Positions 17,913-25,891 of a stretch of DNA of 64,000 bases are shown piece by piece. Below the pieces are notes generated by a model, which saw nothing but the letters and a program-made list of their open reading frames with translations, was not told the DNA's origin and did not search any database. The position numbers and the translations under genes are program-made. Source of the stretch: Panacibacter ginsenosidivorans (GTDB lineage: Bacteria > Bacteroidota > Bacteroidia > Chitinophagales > Chitinophagaceae); NCBI RefSeq assembly GCF_007971225.1, contig NZ_CP042435.1, positions 5,273,501 to 5,337,500 on the forward strand. The letters run 5' to 3'. Within the stretch, counting starts at the first letter, position 1; every line of letters begins with the position of its first letter.

Positions 17913-19940
17913 ATGCTTAAAAGGCGATCTAATTATATTATTTGTTTTTTTGTTGCGATGGCTGCATGCATTTCTGTACATGCTCAAAATGATGATCTTC
18001 CTACAAGGAGGGTTGACAATCTGGGCAGGCCCATTAACCCTTCCAGAAAAGATTCTGCGAGTGACAAACTACAGCATCGCGATGCGTATGCAGATTCTAT
18101 TACTATCAGCTACCATTACTTTGATTCTACAAAAACATATAAGCTCGATTCTTCTGTAAGTGATTTTTATTCACGTTATCCTGTTTCTTATAATTACACA
18201 GACCTGGGCAATTTTGGAAATGCCGCCAGATCCATTATCTTCTCGCCATATATGAAACCTGGTTTTGATGCAGGTTTTCATGCATACGATGTATACAAAT
18301 ACAAGGTGGAGGATACAAAAATATTCACTACCACAAGGCCTTATACCGAACTGGCCTATTTACTTGGCAGTAAGTCTGAACAATTCATAGATATGCTGCA
18401 TACTCAAAACCGCAACAGTAACCTTAATTTCTCTTTTGGTTTCAGGCTCATCAATGCGCCGGGAACTTTTAAGAACCAAAATACGAATCATAATAATATA
18501 CGTATTGCAGTTGCCTATACCAGTAAGAACAAACGCTACAACAATACCTTTATTTTTATTAATAATAAAATGCAGTCATCGGATAATGGGGGCGTACAGG
18601 ATGATAAAGCACTTGCGAATAATGAGAGCTTTAGTGATCCGTTCAGAATACCCACAAGACTGGGAACTGAATCGCAATTTACAAGGAACCCATTCTCCAC
18701 AAAGATCACTACGGGCACAGAATACAAACAAAATATTCTTTTGTTTCGCCAGCAATATGATCTTGGTCAGAAAGATTCATTGGTTACAGATTCTGTTACT
18801 TATCATTTATTTTATCCACGCATAAGATTTCAGCATAGTATTGAATTTACGAGAGAGAATTATCTGTTCCAGGATCTTGTACCTATAGATTCTTTGTATT
18901 TGAAGTATTATAATTTTAACCTTAGCAGCGATACCGTTTCTTTCAGGGATCAATGGAGTAAACTTACCAACGAATTTGCAGTGGTTTCTTTTCCTGAGAA
19001 AAATAACCAGAACCAATTTCTTAAACTTGGGGCCGGATATGAAATGATCGCTGGCGGTTATTATCCTTACAAAACCAAATATAATAATGTTTATTTCACT
19101 GGCGAATACCGTAACCGTACACGTAATAAAAAATGGGATGTTGTGATAAGTGGGCGTCTTTACAGTGCAGGTAGTTACGCCGGAGATTATGAAGCCTATG
19201 CAAGCCTTGAAAGACTACTTGAAAATAATAAAGGAAATCTGCAGCTTGGTTTTCAGGATGTAAACAGATCACAGTCTGCAATTTTTTCAAACAACGTTAC
19301 CGCTTTTCCTGTAATTACAAATGGTGAAAATTTTAATAAAGAAAATATAGCCAAGGCATTCGCTGCTGTTAATTTTTCTAAACTTGGTCTCAGCCTTGTA
19401 GGTGATTATTACATAGTAAGCAACTATGTTTATATGGATGACTTTTTTCATGCACAGCAGGAATCTGCATTGTTTAATGTGCTGCATGTTGGTGCGCAAA
19501 AGAAAATCAAATTAAAGAAAAACTGGTATTGGTACATAGAAGCTCATTTTCAGCAAACTGCCGGTAACCCGCCTGTTAATCTCCCTGTTTTACTTACCAG
19601 GCAGCGCTTTGCATTTGAAGGTAACTTCTTTAAAAATTTATTCTTGTCAACCGGCTTTGAAGTAAGATACAATACTCCTTACGATGCTGATAATTATTCT
19701 CCATTTACGGGCCAGTTTATTTACCAGAACGATTTCAGCACTATTGCAAACAGGCCCGATATAAATGCATACTTTAATTTCAGGATCAAAAGTTTTAAAG
19801 GTTTCATAAGAGCAGAAAACATCAATTCACTTAATACGAGCGATAAATTTAAATTCACGAGGAATAATTTTTCTGCACCGCATTATCCACAACGCCCATT
19901 CTGGTTCAGGCTCGGCATCTGGTGGAACTTTGTAAACTAA
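17913..19940 (+). CDS. Putative porin (large outer-membrane beta-barrel)
   Basis: The precursor is 675 aa from ATG 17913; an upstream TTG at 17892 is less likely. The signal peptide ends in SVHAQ. The mature protein has a Ser/Asp-rich N-terminus, then many alternating amphipathic strands, ending PFWFRLGIWWNFVN with the terminal aromatic residue expected of outer-membrane barrels. It resembles the putative porin family found in Bacteroidota. The substrate is unknown. It precedes the metal-related cluster but is separated from it by its own spacer. Confidence 0.8.
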   Translation: MLKRRSNYIICFFVAMAACISVHAQNDDLPTRRVDNLGRPINPSRKDSASDKLQHRDAYADSITISYHYFDSTKTYKLDSSVSDFYSRYPVSYNYTDLGNFGNAARSIIFSPYMKPGFDAGFHAYDVYKYKVEDTKIFTTTRPYTELAYLLGSKSEQFIDMLHTQNRNSNLNFSFGFRLINAPGTFKNQNTNHNNIRIAVAYTSKNKRYNNTFIFINNKMQSSDNGGVQDDKALANNESFSDPFRIPTRLGTESQFTRNPFSTKITTGTEYKQNILLFRQQYDLGQKDSLVTDSVTYHLFYPRIRFQHSIEFTRENYLFQDLVPIDSLYLKYYNFNLSSDTVSFRDQWSKLTNEFAVVSFPEKNNQNQFLKLGAGYEMIAGGYYPYKTKYNNVYFTGEYRNRTRNKKWDVVISGRLYSAGSYAGDYEAYASLERLLENNKGNLQLGFQDVNRSQSAIFSNNVTAFPVITNGENFNKENIAKAFAAVNFSKLGLSLVGDYYIVSNYVYMDDFFHAQQESALFNVLHVGAQKKIKLKKNWYWYIEAHFQQTAGNPPVNLPVLLTRQRFAFEGNFFKNLFLSTGFEVRYNTPYDADNYSPFTGQFIYQNDFSTIANRPDINAYFNFRIKSFKGFIRAENINSLNTSDKFKFTRNNFSAPHYPQRPFWFRLGIWWNFVN

Positions 19941-19999
19941 CTTAATCAGCTTTTAACAAAAAAATGCGCAAGGTCATGAAGTTTATTACGTTAGTAATG

Positions 20000-20007
20000 T
20001 AGTTTTG
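20000..20007 (+). promoter_or_regulatory. -7 element TAGTTTTG
   Basis: A match to the Bacteroidota TAnnTTTG motif 8 nt before the ATG at 20016. No convincing -33 element is present at the right distance. Confidence 0.4.
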
Positions 20008-20015
20008 TATTGTAC

Positions 20016-20396
20016 ATGAAAAAGACAGTTGCCTTGATATTAGCGTTTATGTACCTCGGCCTTACTTCCGGGCTCGCGGTAAACATACACTATTGTATGG
20101 GCAAGATTGCTGAAGTACAATTAGACAATTACCAGGAAAAATCCTGCAAGTGTGAAAGCAAAACGCCAATGCCTTGTTGCAATCATCAGTATGAATTGCT
20201 AAAAGTAAATGATGCACACCAGCAGGCAGTTGCAGACATTTCCATCAAAGCACCAGAGATCAATCTTCATACTTTCGATAATCTTATGGCGCGGCTTACA
20301 CTTTCGCAAATACAGCGTGAAGTAAATGTTGCACATGCGCCACCTTTATTATCTCCTCCTGATATTTATATTCAGAACTGCGTTTTCAGAATCTGA
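20016..20396 (+). CDS. HYC/CC/PP-type small secreted protein
   Basis: The 126-aa protein (ATG 20016) has a hydrophobic N-terminal segment (VALILAFMYLGLTSGLAV). The conserved pattern NIHYCMGK, CKCESK, PCCNHQYE and PPLLSPPDIYIQNCVF follows. Proteins with this HYC, CC, PP arrangement are common in Bacteroidota beside heavy-metal systems, and the cysteine pairs could bind copper or another soft metal; this is inference. It opens the probable metal locus of 20-25.8 kb, but element E8 separates it from the HMA genes. Confidence 0.75.
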   Translation: MKKTVALILAFMYLGLTSGLAVNIHYCMGKIAEVQLDNYQEKSCKCESKTPMPCCNHQYELLKVNDAHQQAVADISIKAPEINLHTFDNLMARLTLSQIQREVNVAHAPPLLSPPDIYIQNCVFRI

Positions 20397-20416
20397 TCTT
20401 ACTTAATGTAGTTAGT

Positions 20417-20631
20417 TCTTTATGAACCCAGCTACAGTTCATCCATTAGACTTTCCTTGCGTCGCACTCTTGTACTGCTGAATAGTTTTCAGCAATCAGT
20501 AGTCAGGCTTCAGCAAAATATGTTTAGTTTTTACTGAATACTGATACACGATAGCTGATAACTGGTCCAAATGTACAAGTGAGTGACACAACGAAGCTAA
20601 ATAGTTATTCAAAAGTTAAGTACCAAAAATT
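20417..20631. repeat. Palindromic element E8 (complete)
   Basis: The left arm runs from TTTATGAACCCAGCTACAG to CTTGCGTCGCACTCTTGTAC (20456-20475). The right arm runs from GTACAAGTGAGTGACACAAC (20573-20592) to AGTACCAAAAATT. The core of about 97 bp is partly self-complementary (CAGCAATCAGTAGTC against GATAGCTGATAAC). It splits the HYC gene from the HMA genes. Confidence 0.8.
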
Positions 20632-20657
20632 CTTAAACATAATTTCAATTTCATTTT

Positions 20658-21128
20658 ATGAAAGCAAAATATTTCATGCTTGCTCTTTTGTTTGCAGGCT
20701 TTTCATTTGTTTCATTTGCAAAATCAAATACAGATACCATTAAAGTTGCCGGCAATTGCGGGATGTGCAAAGGCCATATAGAAAAGGCAGCTAAAGATGC
20801 AGGCGCTACATCTGCGGTTTGGGATAAGGAAAGCAAGATACTTGTAGTTGAATACGATGCTGCTAAAACAAGCAACATGGATATTCAGAAAAAAGTTGCC
20901 GCCGCAGGCTACGATACACAGGATGTAAAAGCGTCTGATAAATCTTACAATAAATTAGATAAATGCTGCCAGTACGAAAGACCTAATGCAACAATGAATA
21001 TGAAAGCAAGTTGCTGCAAGGATATGGAAAATTGTAGTAAAGATGGTTGTTGCAAAAGCGATATGAGTTGCTGTAAAAAAGATGCGGAAGCTGATTGCTG
21101 CAAAGACGGTAAATGCAAGACAATGTAG
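20658..21128 (+). CDS. Secreted HMA-domain protein with Cys-rich tail
   Basis: The 156-aa protein has a signal peptide (cleaved near SFAK, residue 22). A heavy-metal-associated domain with GNCGMCKGHIE follows (metal-binding C34 and C37). From about residue 100 the tail is packed with Lys, Asp and 12 Cys, mostly as CC pairs, resembling a metallothionein-like metal buffer. A periplasmic copper (or zinc/cadmium) chaperone or store is inferred. It is followed 61 nt later by a second HMA gene, with a strong hairpin in between. Confidence 0.82.
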   Translation: MKAKYFMLALLFAGFSFVSFAKSNTDTIKVAGNCGMCKGHIEKAAKDAGATSAVWDKESKILVVEYDAAKTSNMDIQKKVAAAGYDTQDVKASDKSYNKLDKCCQYERPNATMNMKASCCKDMENCSKDGCCKSDMSCCKKDAEADCCKDGKCKTM

Positions 21129-21143
21129 ATGAATTTAAAATAT

Positions 21144-21172
21144 AATTCCGGGGTTGACAGTACCCCGGAATT
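21144..21172 (+). other. Intercistronic hairpin between two HMA genes
   Basis: AATTCCGGGGT, a 7-nt loop and ACCCCGGAATT form a perfect 11-bp stem between the stop at 21128 and the start at 21190. There is no long T-tract, so it is more likely an mRNA-stability or processing element, or a weak attenuator, than a full terminator. Confidence 0.6.
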
Positions 21173-21189
21173 TCAAATAATGATGAAAT

Positions 21190-21732
21190 ATGAAAAAGCT
21201 AGTGACAGCATTCGTATTATTGATAGCTTCTTTAATAACCAATGCACAAATAACAAAAGCAAAACTGGTAGCAAGCGGTTTAACCTGTTCTATGTGTTCT
21301 AAAGCAATTTATGAAGCATTGCAGAAGGTAAATACTATAGAAAATGTAAAGGCAAACATCAAAGAATCGAGTTACAATATTGTGTTCAAAAAAGATGTAA
21401 CTGTTTCTCCTGATGATGTAAAAAAAGCTGTTGAAGATGCAGGTTTTTCCGTTGCCAAACTGCAGGTTACTGTTAGTTTCGATAACGTGGAAATAAAGAA
21501 TGACGGGCATGTAAAAGTAGGCGGCATAAACCTGCACTTCCTTAACGTGCAACCACAAACATTGAATGGTGAAAAAGTATTGACCGTTCTTGATAAGAAT
21601 TTTGAATCAGCAAAGGACTTTAAAAAATATGCGGGATATACTACTATGAAATGCTTTGCAACAGGTGTTATGGAAAGTTGCTGCAGTGATAGTGGTAAAG
21701 CAGGCGAACGTATTTATCATGTAACAATTTAG
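21190..21732 (+). CDS. Secreted HMA-domain protein
   Basis: The 180-aa protein has a signal peptide ending TNAQ and an HMA domain whose metal loop is SGLTCSMCSKAI (C33, C36). The ferredoxin-like fold continues through VSPDDVKKAVEDAGFSV. A second domain of about 90 residues, ending CFATGVMESCCSDSG, has extra cysteines. It probably acts as a periplasmic metal chaperone. It belongs to a compact plus-strand cluster with the Cys-rich HMA protein, TlpA and barrel genes. Confidence 0.82.
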   Translation: MKKLVTAFVLLIASLITNAQITKAKLVASGLTCSMCSKAIYEALQKVNTIENVKANIKESSYNIVFKKDVTVSPDDVKKAVEDAGFSVAKLQVTVSFDNVEIKNDGHVKVGGINLHFLNVQPQTLNGEKVLTVLDKNFESAKDFKKYAGYTTMKCFATGVMESCCSDSGKAGERIYHVTI

Positions 21733-21792
21733 TGAATGCGGCGTGGTTAGGTTACTATTAAGCACTCACTAATAAATTTCAATTTTATAAAA

Positions 21793-22266
21793 ATGAAAAA
21801 AGCAGTTTCTGTATTTTCTTTTCTTTTGTTTGCAATGGTGGCATTTTCACAAGATATTTCGACGGGAAGCCAGGCAGCAGAAATAAATCTTCCTGATCTA
21901 AAAGGTAAGAAAATAAGTCTTAGTTCTTTAAAAGGAAAAGTGGTACTGATCGACTTTTGGGCAAGCTGGTGTGTGCCTTGCAGGAAAACAATCCCGTTAT
22001 TGAAAAAATTATATACAGAATATCAGCCAAAAGGCTTTGAGATCTATGGTATTTCGGTGGATAATGAATCGTATAGCTGGAAAGACGCAGTGAAGAAAAA
22101 TGGAATCACATGGCTGCAGGTGCTTGACGCTACCGGAGAGACTGCCGGTGTATGGAACGTGAATTACATACCCAATACTTTTCTTTTAGACAAAACGGGA
22201 AAGATCGTTGCGATAAATCCTACAGAAGAAGAACTGCAAAAGCACTTACAGGAACTGCTTAAATAA
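21793..22266 (+). CDS. TlpA-like periplasmic thioredoxin
   Basis: This 157-aa thioredoxin-fold protein has a signal peptide (VAFSQ) and the redox motif WASWCVPCRK (C60, C63) after KVVLIDF. The cis-proline region appears as YIPNTFLLDKTGKI. It is a TlpA/ResA-type thiol-disulfide oxidoreductase in the periplasm. In this cluster it may keep the cysteines of the HMA proteins or of CECC/CxxC partners reduced. The next gene starts 12 nt after its stop, so co-transcription is likely. Confidence 0.9.
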   Translation: MKKAVSVFSFLLFAMVAFSQDISTGSQAAEINLPDLKGKKISLSSLKGKVVLIDFWASWCVPCRKTIPLLKKLYTEYQPKGFEIYGISVDNESYSWKDAVKKNGITWLQVLDATGETAGVWNVNYIPNTFLLDKTGKIVAINPTEEELQKHLQELLK

Positions 22267-22278
22267 AGCAGTGGTCAA

Positions 22279-23088
22279 ATGAAAAAAATATGGATACTTT
22301 TTTTGCTTGTGTCTTTTAAAGCACATGCACAGGAATTGTTTGTTTATACAGAGCCTGCGAGTAATATGCCACTGGGTTCATTAGGCATACGTATGGCCAA
22401 TATGCTTATGGATGAAAAGAAGAGCAGCAATTACGAATATCATCTTGTGCCTGAATTAATGTGGGGCGTAAACAAAAGGCTGATGCTGCATGCAGATGCA
22501 TTTCTAAGTAATGCAAATAAAAATTTTGCTGCAGAAGGTGGAAGTTTTTATGGTAAGTACAGGTTCTTAAGTACAGACCAGGTGCACAATCATTTTCGTA
22601 TGGCTGCATATGGCAGGTATAGTTTCAACAACAGCGAAATTCATCAGCAGGAAATAGATCTCTATGGTCACAACAGTGGCTGGCAAACGGGCGTGGTTGC
22701 CACACAGTTGTTACACAAAGTGGCATTGTCTGCAAATCTTTCTTACTTGCAGGCAATGGACAATGGAAATGCGAATAAATTTCCTGATGTGCAATCAAAT
22801 AGTGCAGTTAACTATTCACTTTCTTTTGGAAAATTAATGTTACCAAAAGAGTATGTTGATTACAATCAAACCAATCTTAACCTGATGGTAGAATTACTTG
22901 GGCAAACATTGGGCAGTAATAACGGTTCTTATTTAGATATTGCTTCATCTGTTCAATTCATATTCAAAAGCCAGGCAAGAATTGATATTGGTTACCGGCA
23001 ACAACTTATGAGTTCTATGTACAGAACAGCGCCTAATGGATTTTTGTTACGGTTTGAGTATTTGATCTTTAATGCGTTCAAAAAATAA
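22279..23088 (+). CDS. Putative outer-membrane beta-barrel protein
   Basis: The 269-aa protein has a signal peptide (FKAHAQ). Its mature part is made of short amphipathic strands (YEYHLVPELMWGVNKRLMLHADAF, GSFYGKYRF, RIDIGYRQQL) ending in an aromatic-rich strand FLLRFEYLIFNAFKK. This suggests a barrel of about 12 strands. It lies 12 nt after the TlpA gene and 53 nt before the CECC propeller gene. A transport role in the metal cluster is plausible but not demonstrated by any motif. Confidence 0.65.
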   Translation: MKKIWILFLLVSFKAHAQELFVYTEPASNMPLGSLGIRMANMLMDEKKSSNYEYHLVPELMWGVNKRLMLHADAFLSNANKNFAAEGGSFYGKYRFLSTDQVHNHFRMAAYGRYSFNNSEIHQQEIDLYGHNSGWQTGVVATQLLHKVALSANLSYLQAMDNGNANKFPDVQSNSAVNYSLSFGKLMLPKEYVDYNQTNLNLMVELLGQTLGSNNGSYLDIASSVQFIFKSQARIDIGYRQQLMSSMYRTAPNGFLLRFEYLIFNAFKK

Positions 23089-23141
23089 AATGACATTTCG
23101 TAATAGGAATGTAAAAGAACTATCACCTGTAAACGGTATGT

Positions 23142-24197
23142 ATGAAAAGAATGATAATATTTTTTTTCTCTATGATACTGGTAAATCTTTGTAATGCGCA
23201 ACAAGCACCGGTAAAGAATACAGAAGCAGTCGTCATTAATGGCAGCATGCCATCTGTTGCAACTGATTCAAAAGACATGCTGCACATCGTGTTTATTAGT
23301 GGTGAGAAACTAGAATGCATTTCATCTTCGGATAAGGGAAATAACTTTTCAAAACCAGTTATCATCGACAGTATCAAAAATGTTTTTGGGGTGGCAGGCC
23401 GTGGGCCACAAATTGTAAACACGACAAGTGGATTATGCGTATTGGCACCAGATAAGAATGGCGATATTCATTGCTATTACAGCGATATAAATGATAAGTG
23501 GCAAAAACAAGGAAAGGTTAATGATATGGATGCTGTTGCTAAGGAAGGGTTTGTTTCCTTGTCAGCAAATGGTGATAGTGTTTATGCTGTATGGCTTGAT
23601 CTGCGCAATAATGAAAAGAATAAAATTGCAGGAGCTTTATCAGTTGATGGTGGCAGGCATTGGCAAAAAAATAAGATCATTTATCAATCGCCGTCAGGTA
23701 CGGTTTGTGAATGTTGCAAACCTTCTCTTTCGTTTACACGATCTGGTATACATGTTATGTTCAGAAATAATATTGATGGCAACCGTGATCTTTATGTTAT
23801 GCACTCCGCCGATGGAAGTGATTTTGATAAGCCGAAAAAACTTGGGCAAGGTAACTGGAAATTAAATGCGTGTCCGATGGATGGAGGCGGTATTGTTGAT
23901 GATGGCAATGGTAATCAACAAACAGTATGGCGAAGGGCTGATACAATATTCAGTTGTAAACCCAGGCAAAAAGAAGAGCCAATTGGTAAGGGTCGTAACT
24001 GTGTTATAACATCAGTTGGTAACGATTATGTGTATGCATGGATTGAAAATAACAACATAGTTTGTTTACTGCCAAATGGAAAAAAAATAAATGCAGGTGA
24101 AGGAAGTTTTCCTTTACTCAAATCAGTTAATGAAAAAGAAGTCATTTGCATCTGGCAAAATGATAAGAATATCTTCGGAAGGCTCATCAGTTTATGA
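23142..24197 (+). CDS. Secreted BNR/sialidase-like beta-propeller with CECC motif
   Basis: The 351-aa protein has a signal peptide (LVNLCNAQ) and repeated propeller-type blades with Asp-box-like segments (SVDGGRHWQKN, HSADGSDFDKP). Catalytic arginine-triad features of true sialidases are not evident. A CECCKPS motif (C189, C191, C192) lies between blades, followed by NACPMDGGG. Such cysteines in a metal cluster suggest metal or thiol chemistry rather than sugar hydrolysis; this is inference. It is the last gene before element E9. Confidence 0.7.
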   Translation: MKRMIIFFFSMILVNLCNAQQAPVKNTEAVVINGSMPSVATDSKDMLHIVFISGEKLECISSSDKGNNFSKPVIIDSIKNVFGVAGRGPQIVNTTSGLCVLAPDKNGDIHCYYSDINDKWQKQGKVNDMDAVAKEGFVSLSANGDSVYAVWLDLRNNEKNKIAGALSVDGGRHWQKNKIIYQSPSGTVCECCKPSLSFTRSGIHVMFRNNIDGNRDLYVMHSADGSDFDKPKKLGQGNWKLNACPMDGGGIVDDGNGNQQTVWRRADTIFSCKPRQKEEPIGKGRNCVITSVGNDYVYAWIENNNIVCLLPNGKKINAGEGSFPLLKSVNEKEVICIWQNDKNIFGRLISL

Positions 24198-24259
24198 TCA
24201 CTAAAATTTTATAAGCAGTAACAATAATTGTATAACATACTGTTGCAGTAATTGAATGA

Positions 24260-24420
24260 ATTTTGTACCATACAATTGAATAAGCATTAAGCGCTCGTTG
24301 CGTCGCACTCTTGTACGTTTGGTTCACGACTCAGCAAGGTTGAATGATGCTCAGTAATGTACAAGGCGTTGCAAAGTGCGACGCAAGTAAAGTAAAATAG
24401 TAGTACTTCAGCCGGGACAA
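24260..24420. repeat. Palindromic element E9 (complete)
   Basis: The left arm runs from TTTTGTACCATAC to CGTTGCGTCGCACTCTTGTAC (ends about 24316). The right arm AAGTGCGACGCAAG (24374-24387) runs on to TAGTACTTCAGCCGGGACAA. The core of about 58 bp includes a GTACAAGG duplication. It separates the propeller gene from the Met-rich barrel gene. Confidence 0.75.
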
Positions 24421-24440
24421 TAATTATAACAAACTAATCT

Positions 24441-25808
24441 ATGAAAAATTTTATTGGAATAGTATTTATGCTGGCAACATTGCAGGTTACTGCACAACAT
24501 CAGCACAACATGAATATGACTGATACAGTGCCTGCAAAAGATTCTATGATGGACATGAATATGGATATGGGAGATATGGATCGCGATATGCAGATGCCGG
24601 GAATGAATCATGCATATTCTTTATCGCTGCCGATGAGCCGCAATGGTTCAGGTACATCATGGAGCCCTGATAACACGCCAATGTATATGATGATGAAACA
24701 TGGAAAGAAAGATATGTGGATGTTTCATGGAAGTATATGGCTGCGTTATAATAACCAGGAGCTTTTGAAGAAAGCACTCCGCAGCGATGCGCAGTTTGAT
24801 GCGCCCAACTGGTTCATGGTAATGTATAACAGGCAGGTTGGTAAAAATGGTTTATTGAATGTAACGGGCATGTTTAGCTTTGATGCATTAACGGTTGGCA
24901 AAAGTGGCTATCCTTTATTGTTTCAATCAGGCGAATCGTTTGAAGGAAAGACATTGGTTGATCGTCAGCACCCGCATGATCTCTTTGCTGCACTGAGTGT
25001 TGGGTACACGCAACGTTTGAGTAAGAAGGTTGATGTGTTTGGTTATTTCGGTTATCCCGGTGAGCCTGCTATAAGTGCGCCTACATTTATGCATCGTATC
25101 AGTGCAATGAATGATCCTGACGCACCATTAAGCCATCACTGGCAGGATGCGACACATATTACATTTGGTGTCGCAACAATTGGTGTACGTGTTGATAAAT
25201 TCAAATTAGAAGTTTCAGATTTTACCGGTCGGGAACCTGATGAGCATCGCTATAATTTTGACCCAATGCGTTTTGATAGTTACAGTTACCGGCTGTCTTA
25301 TAATCCAAACAAATCATGGGCTTTGCAGTTTTCTCAAGCTTATTTGCACAGCCCGGAATTATTGCATCCTGAGGAAAATATCTGGCGCTATACTGCATCT
25401 GCGTTGTATGCATCACCAGTTGATGCAAAAGGAAAATATTTTACTTCCGCATTTGTATGGGGTATGAATGATATCGGTAAGAATGATCGTGAACATTCTT
25501 TGTTATTGGAAGGAACGCAACAGTTTACAAAGCAAGCTGTGTACGGCAGGTATGAGTTTGTACAAAAATCTTCAGAAGAACTTGCTTTAGAAGAGGCATT
25601 TGATCATGATAAAATTTTCAACATTCATAAACTTACTATTGGTACGAACAGAAAATTATTTGCGGCAGGTCCGGTTGACTTTTTACTTGGTGCGCAGTTA
25701 TCTGTAAATCTTCCACCGCCATCTTTGCAGAGTTTATATAGAAATATTCCATTAGCAGGTCAAGTGTATTTGCAGATAAGACCCTCGCTGAATAAAATGA
25801 AAATGTAG
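24441..25808 (+). CDS. Outer-membrane protein with Met/His/Asp-rich N-terminus
   Basis: The 455-aa protein has a signal peptide (LQVTAQ), then residues 20-57 very rich in Met, His and Asp (HQHNMNMTD, MMDMNMDMGDMDRDMQM). This type of extension binds copper in CopB/PcoB-like proteins. The rest consists of amphipathic strands (FMVMYNRQVGKNGLLNVTGMFSF, LLLEGTQQF, VYLQIRPSLNK) typical of a barrel. The motif VDRQHPHDLFAALSVGYTQ is notable. A copper-related outer-membrane function is inferred. It starts 20 nt after element E9. Confidence 0.75.
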   Translation: MKNFIGIVFMLATLQVTAQHQHNMNMTDTVPAKDSMMDMNMDMGDMDRDMQMPGMNHAYSLSLPMSRNGSGTSWSPDNTPMYMMMKHGKKDMWMFHGSIWLRYNNQELLKKALRSDAQFDAPNWFMVMYNRQVGKNGLLNVTGMFSFDALTVGKSGYPLLFQSGESFEGKTLVDRQHPHDLFAALSVGYTQRLSKKVDVFGYFGYPGEPAISAPTFMHRISAMNDPDAPLSHHWQDATHITFGVATIGVRVDKFKLEVSDFTGREPDEHRYNFDPMRFDSYSYRLSYNPNKSWALQFSQAYLHSPELLHPEENIWRYTASALYASPVDAKGKYFTSAFVWGMNDIGKNDREHSLLLEGTQQFTKQAVYGRYEFVQKSSEELALEEAFDHDKIFNIHKLTIGTNRKLFAAGPVDFLLGAQLSVNLPPPSLQSLYRNIPLAGQVYLQIRPSLNKMKM

Positions 25809-25833
25809 TTATAATGTTGCCATGAAATTATTT

Positions 25834-25890
25834 AGTACAAGTGAGTGACACAACACAGATGCCACGAAGCACTAAAGTCTGCAAACAAAA
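25834..25890. repeat. Palindromic repeat, single right arm (E10)
   Basis: GTACAAGTGAGTGACACAAC (25835-25854) is followed by ACAGATGCCACGAAGCAC and TGCAAACAAAAT. It ends 2 nt before the lysC stop codon. No left arm follows the Met-rich barrel gene. Confidence 0.7.
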
Positions 25891-25891
25891 T

